DNA from: UBA1479 sp038109305
Lineage (GTDB): Bacteria; Pseudomonadota; Alphaproteobacteria; Rhodospirillales; Casp-alpha2
Length of the DNA stretch: 64,000 nucleotides
Assembly (NCBI GenBank): GCA_038109305.1
Contig: JAYNIR010000008.1
Location: 65,889 to 129,888 of the forward strand
Direction: 5' to 3'
Shown here: in pieces, positions 46,472-55,258 of the stretch
Layout: every line of letters starts with the position of its first letter
Numbering within the stretch: position 1 is the first letter of the stretch
Position numbers and translations under genes: made by a program
Notes under the pieces: generated by a model
What the model saw: only the letters and a program-made list of their open reading frames with translations
Database searches by the model: none
Told to the model about the DNA's origin: nothing

Positions 46472-47539
46472 ATGACCGAAAAGACCGGTATCATGATTTG
46501 CGGCCATGGCAGCCGTGATCAAGGCGCGGTGGACGAATTTAGCTCGCTCGCCGGGCATCTCGCCAAAAAATTCCCCGACTATGACGTGGAAAGCGGATTT
46601 CTTGAATTCGTGACGCCGATCATCAGGACAGGGTTGGAAAAACTTCGCGACCGCGGCGCCGAACGGATCATCTGCGTTCCCGCCATGTTGTTCGCAGCCG
46701 GCCACGTGAAAAACGACCTGCCCAGCGAGATCAATAATTTCGCCCACGCCAACCCGGAAATTGAAGTCAAGTTCGGCCGGGAATTGGCTATTGACGCAAA
46801 GCTACTCCGCGCCGCCCAGCACCGCATCGAAGAAGCGGAACGCCACGCCGGCGGCGACGTCGCACGGGACGATACGTTATTGATGGTGGTCGGGCGCGGC
46901 GCCAATGACCCGGACGCCAATTCAAACGTCAACAAGGTCGCCCGGATGCTTTGGGAAGGCATGGGGTTCGGCTGGGCCGAAGTCAGCTATTCCGGCGTCG
47001 CCTACCCGCTCGTCGATGAAGGACTGAAAAAAGCGGTGAAGCTCGGCTTCAAACGGATCATCGTGTTTCCCTATTTCCTGTTCACCGGCATTCTGGTCAA
47101 CCGCATCTATCGTTGGGCCGATGAGTGCGCCCAAGCCCACCCGGAAATCGAGATCGTCAAGGCGAGTTATCTAAACGACCATACCGACCTGATCGACTGT
47201 TTCGCGGACCGGGTGGAAGAGGTGATATCCGGCGACAACAAGATGAATTGTCAGCTTTGTAAATACCGTGAACAGATCATCGGGCACGAAGGCGACGTCG
47301 GCGCCCCGCAGGTCGGCCATCACCACCACGTCGTCGGTATCGGCACGGACGGCCATGGCGCCGAAGACCACGGCGTTCATCACGGGCACCACGGGCACCA
47401 TCATCACGGCCATCACCATCATGACCACCACCACGATCACGATCATCATCATGGGCATGGGCATGGGCATGGGCACGATCACGGCCCCGATCACAGCCAT
47501 GAACAATGCTCTTTGGACGGGGCGGACGACCGCAGCTAG
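46472..47539 (+). CDS. cbiX: Sirohydrochlorin cobaltochelatase CbiX, long form with Fe-S motif and His-rich tail
   Basis: 355 residues. Two CbiX-like halves (CGHGSRDQGAVDEFSSLAGH; GRGANDPDANSNVNKVARML) form the chelatase, with GHVKNDLPSEI as the active-site region. After about residue 257 comes MNCQLC (MxCxxC), the Fe-S cluster motif known from long CbiX proteins, then about 60 residues very rich in His, Gly and Asp (about 280-345), a likely cobalt store or delivery tail. It inserts Co(II) early, the hallmark of the anaerobic B12 route, and opens the operon. Confidence 0.93.
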   Translation: MTEKTGIMICGHGSRDQGAVDEFSSLAGHLAKKFPDYDVESGFLEFVTPIIRTGLEKLRDRGAERIICVPAMLFAAGHVKNDLPSEINNFAHANPEIEVKFGRELAIDAKLLRAAQHRIEEAERHAGGDVARDDTLLMVVGRGANDPDANSNVNKVARMLWEGMGFGWAEVSYSGVAYPLVDEGLKKAVKLGFKRIIVFPYFLFTGILVNRIYRWADECAQAHPEIEIVKASYLNDHTDLIDCFADRVEEVISGDNKMNCQLCKYREQIIGHEGDVGAPQVGHHHHVVGIGTDGHGAEDHGVHHGHHGHHHHGHHHHDHHHDHDHHHGHGHGHGHDHGPDHSHEQCSLDGADDRS

Positions 47540-47545
47540 GCGGAT

Positions 47546-48208
47546 ATGACGAAGTTCGACTACATTCGCGATCCGGCGGAGATATACCGCAAATCCTTCG
47601 AGACGATCGAGGCGGAGGCGGACCTGCGCGCCTTCAACGGGCCCGAGCGGGGCATGGCCGTGCGCCTGATCCATGCCTGCGGGATGATAGACCTTGTCGA
47701 CGACCTGGTGTTTTCCGGAAACCCGGCGCAAACCGGCATCGCTGCGCTGAACAAGAGCGCGCGTGTCCTGGTCGATGCCGAGATGGTATCCAGAGGCATC
47801 ATCGGTAACCAGTTGCCCGGCGGCAACATGATCGTCTGCACGCTGAACAACGACGCTGTCGCAGTACGCGCCGAAGCCGAAAAAACGACGCGATCCGCCG
47901 CCCAAATAGACGGATGGGCGCCGCATCTTAAGGACGCCGTCGTCGCCATCGGCAATGCGCCGACGGCATTGTTCCGCCTGCTGGAATTGTTGGACCAAGG
48001 CGCCGACCGGCCGGCGGTGATCCTCGCATTCCCTGTCGGATTCGTCGGCGCGGCGGAATCGAAACAGGCATTGATCGATCATGCCGGCGGCATTCCCTTC
48101 GCGACGGTAAAGGGCCGGCGTGGCGGCAGCGCCATGGCGGCTGCGTCGGTCAACGCCATGGGTGTCGGCGACCCGTCATCCGCCGATTCCGGACGCCCCG
48201 GACAATGA
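47546..48208 (+). CDS. cobH: Precorrin-8X methylmutase (CobH/CbiC)
   Basis: 220 residues. Moves the methyl group from C11 to C12 to give (cobyrinate) hydrogenobyrinate. Motifs: DPAEIYRKSFETI, RLIHACGMID (catalytic His), GNAPTALFRLLEL and PVGFVGAAESK. Six bp after cbiX and overlapping cobL by 4 bp. With cbiX, cbiD and cbiG in the same cluster the substrate is probably cobalt-precorrin-8. Confidence 0.95.
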   Translation: MTKFDYIRDPAEIYRKSFETIEAEADLRAFNGPERGMAVRLIHACGMIDLVDDLVFSGNPAQTGIAALNKSARVLVDAEMVSRGIIGNQLPGGNMIVCTLNNDAVAVRAEAEKTTRSAAQIDGWAPHLKDAVVAIGNAPTALFRLLELLDQGADRPAVILAFPVGFVGAAESKQALIDHAGGIPFATVKGRRGGSAMAAASVNAMGVGDPSSADSGRPGQ

Positions 48209-49431
48209 CCGCCTGGTTGACGGTTGTCGGCATCGGCGAGGACGGGCTGGGTGGGCTTGGCGCCCGCGCCCGCGCCGCGGTCGAAGGCGCCGGGATTTTG
48301 GTCGGCGGCGCCCGCCATCTGGCGCATATCCTGGACGACGGGCGGCCCAGAATCTCCTGGTCCGGCGGGCTCGACGCCGGGATCGAAGCGATTTCCCGCC
48401 ATGCCGGAAACCCGGTCTGCGTTCTTGCGTCCGGTGATCCGTTGAACTTCGGCATTGGCAAGCGCCTGGTCGCCAGATTCGGCATCGACGCGATGACGAT
48501 CCTGCCCGCCCCCGGCGCGTTTTCGTTGTTGGCGGCGCGGATGGGCTGGTCGATCGCGGACGGCACGGTGCGCTGCGTCAGTTCCCATGCCTTTCCGGTC
48601 GATGTCCTAAACCGGCATTTGCTGCCCGGTATGCGGTTGTTGATCCTGAGCCGCAACGGCGAGACGCCAGCCGCGGCCGCGGACTTACTGGTCCGGCGGG
48701 GGTTCGAAATGAGTCCGATGACCGTGTTCGAACACATGGGCGGCGACGAAGAAGGGCGCTACGATACGGTCGCCGATGAATGGGAAGGCCGCCGCGTCAA
48801 GGACCTGAACGTGATTGCGGTGCAATGCCATCCCGGGCCTAACGCCAAAATCTGGCCGGAGACGCCGGGCCTGCCTGAGGCGGCATTTCGCCACGACGGC
48901 AAGATCACCAAACGCGAGGTGCGCGCCGCCACCATCGCCCGCCTTGCAGCCATGCCGGGGCAAACGCTGTGGGACGTCGGCGCGGGATCGGGCGCCGTAG
49001 CCATCGAATGGCTGCGCGCCGCCGCGGACACACAAGCGGTCGCAATCGAGAGCGATCCGGCGCGTTTTGATGACATCGAAGCAAACGCGCGTGACCTGGG
49101 CGTGCCGCATTTACACCTTGTCAAAGGCCGGGCGCCGGCGGCGTTTGTCGACGCGCGCGAGGTTTCGGGCGGGCCGCCCGACGCGATTTTCATCGGCGGC
49201 GGGCTTTCCGCGCTGGGTCTGGGCGCAGGATGCTTCGAAGCGCTGAAGCCCGGCGGGCGGCTTGTCGCCAACGGCGTGACCCTTGAGGCGCAGGAAGCCC
49301 TTACCCGCCTTTACCGCGAACTGGGCGGCGAGATGACCAAAATTTCCGTCGCCCGGTCTGATGCGGTCGGCAGCATGACCGCCATGCGGCCCTTGATGGA
49401 TGTTTTGCAGTGGTCGGTGACGAAGCCATGA
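48205..49431 (+). CDS. cobL: Precorrin-6B C5,15-methyltransferase/decarboxylase (CobL, CbiE-CbiT fusion)
   Basis: 408 residues. The N-terminal tetrapyrrole methylase domain is CbiE (WLTVVGIGEDGLGGL, LASGDPLNFGIGKRL). The C-terminal class I methyltransferase is CbiT, with SAM loop LWDVGAGSGAVAIEWL (about residue 254) and PDAIFIGGGLS. It methylates C5 and C15 and removes the C12 acetate carboxylate. Overlaps both neighbours by ATGA. Confidence 0.95.
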   Translation: MTAWLTVVGIGEDGLGGLGARARAAVEGAGILVGGARHLAHILDDGRPRISWSGGLDAGIEAISRHAGNPVCVLASGDPLNFGIGKRLVARFGIDAMTILPAPGAFSLLAARMGWSIADGTVRCVSSHAFPVDVLNRHLLPGMRLLILSRNGETPAAAADLLVRRGFEMSPMTVFEHMGGDEEGRYDTVADEWEGRRVKDLNVIAVQCHPGPNAKIWPETPGLPEAAFRHDGKITKREVRAATIARLAAMPGQTLWDVGAGSGAVAIEWLRAAADTQAVAIESDPARFDDIEANARDLGVPHLHLVKGRAPAAFVDAREVSGGPPDAIFIGGGLSALGLGAGCFEALKPGGRLVANGVTLEAQEALTRLYRELGGEMTKISVARSDAVGSMTAMRPLMDVLQWSVTKP

Positions 49432-50135
49432 CCGGTACGCTCTACGGTGTCGGCGTCGGGCCCGGCGACCCGGACCTCCTGACCATCAAAGCGGTCAAGG
49501 CCCTGTACAGAGTGCCGGTCGTCGCCTACCCGGCACCCGAAGGCGGCGAAAGCCTGGCCCGCGCCATCGCAGCCCCACATATTCCGACCGGCAAAACGGA
49601 AATCGTGATTGAAACGCCGATGGTGGCCGGAAAATTTCCGGCCGACGATGTTTACAACCGTTACGCCCAGGAAATCAGTGGCCATCTAAACGCGGGGCGC
49701 GACGTTGCGATCTTGTGCGAAGGCGATCCGTTCCTCTACGGCTCTTTCATGTACTTGTTTCTCCGCTTGGCGGAGGAATTCCCGACGGAGGTCATCCCCG
49801 GCGTGTCGTCCCTGGGCGCCTGCGCCGCCGCCGCTGGCGCGCCGTTGGTTTCGCGCAACCAGGTCCTGACCGTGGTTCCGGCAACCATCGATGAGGACGA
49901 GTTAGAACGGCGCCTTGCCGATACGGAGGCCGCCGCCGTCATGAAGGTCGGCCGTCACCTGGCCAAGGTGCGCCGCGTCCTTGACCGCCTGGGCCGGACC
50001 GGGCGCGCTCACTATGTCGAACGCGCGACCATGGCCGGAGAGTATGTTTCTTTGTTGACGGATGCCCCGGACACGGCGCCCTATTTTTCCATGATCCTGG
50101 TGCGATCACCGGAAGACGTGGAACCGGCGGCATGA
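49428..50135 (+). CDS. cobI: Precorrin-2 C20-methyltransferase (CobI/CbiL)
   Basis: 235 residues from the ATG overlapping the cobL stop (MTGTLYGVGVGPGDPDLLTI). The methylase motif VGVGPGDPDLLTIKAVKAL and ILCEGDPFLYGSFMYL are typical. It methylates C20 of (cobalt-)precorrin-2. Given CbiX, the cobalt-containing substrate (the CbiL reaction) is favoured. Confidence 0.95.
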   Translation: MTGTLYGVGVGPGDPDLLTIKAVKALYRVPVVAYPAPEGGESLARAIAAPHIPTGKTEIVIETPMVAGKFPADDVYNRYAQEISGHLNAGRDVAILCEGDPFLYGSFMYLFLRLAEEFPTEVIPGVSSLGACAAAAGAPLVSRNQVLTVVPATIDEDELERRLADTEAAAVMKVGRHLAKVRRVLDRLGRTGRAHYVERATMAGEYVSLLTDAPDTAPYFSMILVRSPEDVEPAA

Positions 50136-51958
50136 CCAAACGGCCATCCCTGACGCCTGTGTTCCTGGTGGTGACCGAGCCCGGAGCCGCCCTTGCCCGG
50201 CGGCTTCGCCGCGCCCTTCCGGCGGCTGAAGTTCACGGACGGGTCGGGCGTGTAGCCGACGCAGACGACTTTTTCGATGAAACCACCGCCCACGCGGCGC
50301 GTTTGTTTCAGGCCGGCAGGCCGGTGATCGGCGTTTTTGCCTCGGGCATTCTGATCCGCGCATTGTCGCCGTTCCTGCAGGACAAGGTTGCAGAGCCCGC
50401 AGTTATCGCCATCGCCGAAGACGGCAGCGCCGTGGTGCCGCTATTGGGCGGGCATTCGGGCGCCAATACGTTGGCCCGCGATCTGGCTCGCGAATTGGGC
50501 ATACAGGCCGCTGTCACAACGACAGGCGATCTGCGCCATGGCATCGGCATCGACGATCCGCCTGCCGGGTGGACCGTCGCCAACCGCAAACGCTCGCTTC
50601 CGGTTGCGGCGGCTTTGCTGGCGGGGGAACCGGTGCGGCTTCGCGTCGATGTCGGGGACGCGGCATGGCTGACGGCGGCGGATTTACTCATCGCCGACGA
50701 CGCCGGCCCGGGCATTTGGGTCACCGACAAGGCCCCCGGCGATACAGACGATCTGGTACTGCATCCGCCGACCCTGGCCGTCGGCGTCGGGTGTGAACGA
50801 AACGCCGACCCGAGAGAAGTTCAGGACCTGATCGCCGGGACGTTGGCGGCGAACGAGCTGGCACCCGCATCAATCGCCTGCGTGGCGTCCATCGACGTGA
50901 AGATGGATGAAGTGGCGGTCAACGATGCGGGCAATCATTTGGGCCGGCCGATCCGGTTCTTCGCAGCGGAAGCGCTGGAGGTGCTGACCCCCCTGCTCGC
51001 CAATCCGTCGGATGTGGTCTTCAACGAAGTCGGCTGCCATGGCGTTGCCGAGGCCTCGGCCCTGGCCGCTGCTGGACCGGGGGCCGCGTTGATTGTCGAA
51101 AAGACCAAATCCAAGCGCGCGACCTGCGCCGTGGCCCGCGCCGGCGGCAACATCGATTCGGAAACCGTCGGTCGATCGCGCGGCAGCCTGACCGTCATCG
51201 GCACCGGGCCCGGCAGCAACGAATGGCGGACACCCGCCGTATCGCGCGCCGTGGCGGCGGCGACGGACCTGGTTGGCTACGGCCTTTATCTGGATTTGCT
51301 GGGCGATGTCGCGGCGGGCAAACGGCTGCATTCATCGGACTTGTCCGAGGAAGAGGCGCGGGCACGAAAGGCGCTGGACCTCTCGGCGACCGGCAACCGC
51401 GTCGCATTGGTATCATCGGGCGATCCCGGCATCTACGCGCTTGCTACGTTGGTGATGGAACTGGTCGACCGGGAGGACAAGCCTGAGTGGAACCGGATCG
51501 CACTTTCGGTCGAGCCGGGCGTCAGCGCCCTGCAGGCCGCCGCCGCGCGGGCGGGCGCGCCGCTGGGCCATGACTTTTGCGCGGTGTCCCTGTCCGATCT
51601 GCTGACGCCGTGGGAGGCGATTGAGACCCGGCTTACCGCCGCGGCCCAGGGCGATTTCGTGACGGCGCTTTACAACCCCGTGTCGAAGCGGCGTCGCTGG
51701 CAGATTGAAAAAGCGCGGGACATCATGCTGGCCGCGCGGCCGACGGATACGCCGGTGATCCTGGCCCGGAATTTAGGCCGCGACGGCGAAAACCTGCACA
51801 TCATCCCGCTGGCCGAGTTGACCGCCGATCTGGTCGACATGTTGACCATCGTGATGATCGGATCGTCTGAAACAAAAACCGCATCGCGCGGCGGCCGGAC
51901 GTGGGTTTACACCCCGCGCGGCTACGCGGGGAAATTCAAAGGCAGGGCGGTATCATGA
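50132..51958 (+). CDS. cobJ: Fused CbiG / precorrin-3B C17-methyltransferase (CobJ/CbiH)
   Basis: 608 residues. Residues 1-345 are CbiG, the cobalt-precorrin-5A hydrolase that opens the lactone (GVFASGILIRALSPFLQDK, LLGGHSGANTLARDLA, VGVGCERNADPREV). Residues 350-608 are the CobJ/CbiH ring-contraction methylase (LTVIGTGPGSNEWRTPA, SSGDPGIYALATLVMEL, VEPGVSALQAAAARAGAP, FVTALYNPVSKRR). The CbiG half commits the enzyme to the anaerobic route. The fusion keeps two nearby steps on one chain. ATGA overlaps on both sides. Confidence 0.94.
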   Translation: MTKRPSLTPVFLVVTEPGAALARRLRRALPAAEVHGRVGRVADADDFFDETTAHAARLFQAGRPVIGVFASGILIRALSPFLQDKVAEPAVIAIAEDGSAVVPLLGGHSGANTLARDLARELGIQAAVTTTGDLRHGIGIDDPPAGWTVANRKRSLPVAAALLAGEPVRLRVDVGDAAWLTAADLLIADDAGPGIWVTDKAPGDTDDLVLHPPTLAVGVGCERNADPREVQDLIAGTLAANELAPASIACVASIDVKMDEVAVNDAGNHLGRPIRFFAAEALEVLTPLLANPSDVVFNEVGCHGVAEASALAAAGPGAALIVEKTKSKRATCAVARAGGNIDSETVGRSRGSLTVIGTGPGSNEWRTPAVSRAVAAATDLVGYGLYLDLLGDVAAGKRLHSSDLSEEEARARKALDLSATGNRVALVSSGDPGIYALATLVMELVDREDKPEWNRIALSVEPGVSALQAAAARAGAPLGHDFCAVSLSDLLTPWEAIETRLTAAAQGDFVTALYNPVSKRRRWQIEKARDIMLAARPTDTPVILARNLGRDGENLHIIPLAELTADLVDMLTIVMIGSSETKTASRGGRTWVYTPRGYAGKFKGRAVS

Positions 51959-52716
51959 CCGTGCACTTCATCGGCGCCGGGCCGGGAGCGGCGGACCTGA
52001 TAACCGTCAGGGGCCTGAACTTGATCCGCAAATGCCAAGTCGTACTGTACGCGGGATCATTGGTGCCGTTGGACGTCGTCGCGGAAGCGCCCGAGGACGC
52101 GCGGGTGATCGACACGGCGCCCCTCCACCTGGATAAAATTATTTCGGAAATACAAGCCGGCCACGCGGCGGGCCATGACATCGCCCGCGTCCATTCCGGC
52201 GATCCGTCGCTTTACGGCGCCACGGCGGAACAGATGCGCCGGCTGGATGCGCTCGGCATTCCTTATGACGTAACGCCGGGCGTGCCGGCTTATGCGGCAG
52301 CGGCGGCGGCGCTTAAATCCGAATTGACGCTCCCCGGTATCAGCCAGACGCTGATCCTGACCCGGACGGCCGTCCGCTCATCCGGCATGCCCGAGGGCGA
52401 GGACCTGGCGGCGCTCGGTAAAAGCGGCGCGACGCTGGCTATTCATTTATCGGTCAACAATCTGGCACGCGTTGTTCGCGACTTGTCGCCCCATTACGGC
52501 CCGGACTGTCCGGCGGCCCTGGTTTATCGCGCGACCTGGCCCGACGAAAAAATCATTCGCGGAACACTCGCCGATATCCGGGGCCAGGTAAAGGCCGCCG
52601 GGTTCACCCGGACAGCGCTGATTTTGGTGGGACGGGTGTTGACCGAGCATGAATTCGAGGACTCGCGCCTTTACGCCGCCGATCATCATCACATGCTGCG
52701 GCCGAAAAAAGCCTAG
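51955..52716 (+). CDS. cobM: Precorrin-4 C11-methyltransferase (CobM/CbiF)
   Basis: 253 residues from the ATG overlapping the cobJ stop (MTVHFIGAGPGAADLITVRG). The methylase loops FIGAGPGAADLIT, VHSGDPSLYGATAEQM and TPGVPAYAAAAAAL are clear. It methylates C11. Last gene of the plus-strand operon; its stop overlaps the convergent cobK stop (CTAG at 52713-52716). Confidence 0.95.
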   Translation: MTVHFIGAGPGAADLITVRGLNLIRKCQVVLYAGSLVPLDVVAEAPEDARVIDTAPLHLDKIISEIQAGHAAGHDIARVHSGDPSLYGATAEQMRRLDALGIPYDVTPGVPAYAAAAAALKSELTLPGISQTLILTRTAVRSSGMPEGEDLAALGKSGATLAIHLSVNNLARVVRDLSPHYGPDCPAALVYRATWPDEKIIRGTLADIRGQVKAAGFTRTALILVGRVLTEHEFEDSRLYAADHHHMLRPKKA

Positions 52717-53453
52717 ATATTTTTCGCGATCCAGTTGATCGCCGCATCGACCGTGCCTGCGCGGGGCGGCATCGGGGGCGGCGGCGGATCGATCAAAATG
52801 ACCGACAGCCCCAAGGCCAGCGCGGCATCGATTTTTGCACGGGACGCGTCGCTGCCGCCGTTCTTGGCGACAACCGTATCGATGCGGTGCGATTGCAGTA
52901 GGTTCGTTTCCTCCGCGACGCTTTCAGGCCGTCCGGTCAACACCCGGCAGCCGGCGAAATTCGGCGGGGATGCGGGCGGGTCGATAAAGCGGAGCAGAAA
53001 GAATTTACCCGTGCCGGGCGCGAAGGCGGCGACTTCCTGCCGGCCGATGGCGAGAAAAATTCGTACCGCGCTCGCCAGCGCGTCGTGGACGCCCGGTAGA
53101 TCCGGCACGTGGCGCACATTTGTGTTCCCCGCAAACGACCAGGGCGGGCGGGCCAGCACCAGACGGGGCACGCCTGCGCCCGCCGCCGCGCGTTCGGCGT
53201 TTCGGGAAATTTCGGCGGCGAAGGGATGGGTCGCGTCGATCAACACATCCACGTTTTCCCGCACCAAATAATCGGCCAATCCATCCGCGCCGCCGAAGCC
53301 ACCAGTTTCAATTTCGCCGCGGGGTAACCGTGGCGATTTCGTCCGCCCGGCAAGCGACGTAACGACCCGCGCGTCCGGCCACTGGGCCACGGCTTGGTCG
53401 GCTAGGCTGCGGGCTTCCGCCGTGCCGCCGAGGATCAGGATGGTCTTGGTCAT
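52713..53453 (-). CDS. cobK: Precorrin-6A reductase (CobK/CbiJ)
   Basis: 246 residues. NAD(P)H-dependent reduction of precorrin-6A (or its cobalt form) to 6B. The N-terminal Rossmann motif is ILGGTAEARSLADQ, then VLIDATHPFAAEISRNA, TGRPESVAEE and the late VVAKNGGSDASRAKIDAA. It is co-translated with cbiD (ATGA overlap) on the strand opposite the main operon. Confidence 0.94.
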   Translation of the reverse strand: MTKTILILGGTAEARSLADQAVAQWPDARVVTSLAGRTKSPRLPRGEIETGGFGGADGLADYLVRENVDVLIDATHPFAAEISRNAERAAAGAGVPRLVLARPPWSFAGNTNVRHVPDLPGVHDALASAVRIFLAIGRQEVAAFAPGTGKFFLLRFIDPPASPPNFAGCRVLTGRPESVAEETNLLQSHRIDTVVAKNGGSDASRAKIDAALALGLSVILIDPPPPPMPPRAGTVDAAINWIAKNI

Positions 53454-54538
53454 GCCGACACGTCGCCCGCCCGTCCCACTTGATTGCCTTGACGATCAAA
53501 CACAAGGACTTCGACGGCAACGTCGCCCGCAAGGGCGGCAAGCGCAACCTCCTTGGCCCCGGCCGCGACCCGGTCCGCCAGCGGCATGTCGGCCTGGCGG
53601 GCTATTTCAAGCGCTTCCATCGCGGTGTTGGCGTGGGCGATCTTATCCCGCACCGCTGAATTTTCCGGAACCAGCCCGGCCAACGCGGCGAGGTCGAGGG
53701 TCGAGCGCGCGGAGTGCAGATCAAGATGCCCTTGCGCCAATTTCGACAGCTTTCCGAAACCACCCACGATGGTCAGGCGCGGCACCGGATGGCGGCGCAG
53801 ATATTTGAGCACCCCGCCTGCGAAATCGCCCATGTCGATCAACGCCATGTCGGGCAGTCCGTAACGGGCCTGGACCGCCCGTTCGGAGGTCGAGCCTGTC
53901 GCCGCCGCGATATGAGTAATTCCGTTGGCGCGGGCGACATCGATGCCGCGGTGGATCGAATGGATCCAGGACGCGCAGGAATAGGGAATGACCACGCCCG
54001 TGGTGCCGAGCACGGACAAACCGCCTTCAATGCCGAGCCGCCCGTTCATGGTTTTTTCAGCAAGCGCTTGGCCGCCCGGAATGGATACCGTGATGTTCAC
54101 ATCGGCCGGACCGCCTAGGCGCGCCGCGAGATCCCGGATCACGCCCGTCATCATGGCGCGGGGGCCCGGATTGATCGCCGGTTCACCGGGGCCGAGCGGC
54201 AGCCCGGGCCGGGTCACGGTGCCAACGCCGTCGCCGGCGGCGAAACCGACACCCTGGCCCACTGGCGCGGCCTTGACCGTCACGACGATTTCAGCGCCAT
54301 GGGTGACGTCCGGATCGTCGCCCGCATCCTTGATGATGCTGGCGGTCGCCCGCCCGTCCTCAATCCGTTTTTGACGAAGGTCAAAGCTCGGCTCGGCTCC
54401 TCTCGGCAAAGCGATGGTAACCGGGTCGGGAAACCGGCCCGTGACCAGCGCCTGATATGCAGCGGCAGTCGCCGCCGTCGCGCAGGCGCCGGTCGTCCAT
54501 CCGTGGCGCAGTTTTCCCTCTGGTTTACGTTGAGCCAT
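53450..54538 (-). CDS. cbiD: Cobalt-precorrin-5B C1-methyltransferase CbiD
   Basis: 362 residues from the ATG giving MAQRKPEGKLRHGWTTGACA. Family landmarks are GWTTGACATAATAAAYQAL, GDGVGTVTRPGLPLGPGEPA INPGPRAMM (two adjoining segments) and TGSTSERAVQARYGLP. CbiD replaces aerobic CobF and marks the anaerobic pathway. The frame happens to stay open far upstream across the FNT and sco1 genes, but that part is antisense to them. The promoter is probably within 54539-54601. Confidence 0.94.
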   Translation of the reverse strand: MAQRKPEGKLRHGWTTGACATAATAAAYQALVTGRFPDPVTIALPRGAEPSFDLRQKRIEDGRATASIIKDAGDDPDVTHGAEIVVTVKAAPVGQGVGFAAGDGVGTVTRPGLPLGPGEPAINPGPRAMMTGVIRDLAARLGGPADVNITVSIPGGQALAEKTMNGRLGIEGGLSVLGTTGVVIPYSCASWIHSIHRGIDVARANGITHIAAATGSTSERAVQARYGLPDMALIDMGDFAGGVLKYLRRHPVPRLTIVGGFGKLSKLAQGHLDLHSARSTLDLAALAGLVPENSAVRDKIAHANTAMEALEIARQADMPLADRVAAGAKEVALAALAGDVAVEVLVFDRQGNQVGRAGDVSA

Positions 54539-54601
54539 AAGGGAGTCTAGCTCACGGACGCGGGCAAACCCAACGATGAAAGATGGCAAGGAGCGACCGG
54601 A

Positions 54602-55198
54602 ATGCCGACCGACCACGGCATGGGGCTGGGCCCGTCCCGGATTTTCGGCGGCGTGGTGTTTTTCCTGGGCCTTGTTCTGGTCGTCGTCGGCGGGGCGGAA
54701 TTGTTTACCGGCAATGTGCTTTTGGTCATGGGTTGGGCCGACGGCAAGATCGCGACCCCGGCCTTGTTGCGAAATTGGGGACTGGCTTATTTGGGAAACC
54801 TGATCGGCGCGGTCGCCAAAACCGCCATCAAAATAGCCGAGGGCAAGGTCGCCCCGCCCTTTGAGACCGCGTTTGTCAGGGGCGTTTTGTGCAACACGCT
54901 GGTCTGCCTGGCGGCATGGCTCTGCTTCGCATCCCACAACGTGATCGGAAAAATAGTTGCGATCGTGTTCCCGATTACGGCGTTCGTGGCTCTCGGCTTC
55001 GAACACTCGATCGCCAACATGTATTTTATTTCGGCGGGTGCGCTGGCCGCAGGCACGGTGGCGAGATGATCGCTCAGCGTCGCTGGGCTGATCAATAATC
55101 TTGCACCGGTAACGCTCGGCAATATTGTCGGCGGCGGCGTCTTCGTTGCGTTGACCTACTATTTGATCTATCTCCGCCCTCAAAGAGCCGCAAAGTAA
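54602..55198 (+). pseudogene. Broken formate/nitrite transporter (FNT family)
   Basis: Readable FNT sequence: FFLGLVLVVVGGAELFTGNV, RNWGLAYLGNLIGA, FVRGVLCNTLVCLAAWLCF, GFEHSIANMYFI. TGA at 55067-55069 then breaks the frame, and the same frame goes on with LINNLAPVTLGNIVGGG and a normal C-terminus to TAA at 55198. About 60 N-terminal residues (the first helix and part of the second) are missing: the frame has a stop at 54548 and no FNT sequence before 54602. Both truncation and nonsense make it non-functional as a channel. Confidence 0.88.
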
Positions 55199-55211
55199 CG
55201 TTGAAACCGAA

Positions 55212-55230
55212 GAGCGCCGCCTAGGCGCTC
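55212..55230 (+). other. Perfect 7-bp inverted repeat before sco1
   Basis: GAGCGCC (55212-55218) and GGCGCTC (55224-55230) are separated by five bases, 29 bp before the sco1 ATG. There is no T run after it, so it is a weak terminator at best; an operator or mRNA hairpin is possible. Confidence 0.45.
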
Positions 55231-55258
55231 CCAAAGCAGTTTGAACGGAGATCGCTCC

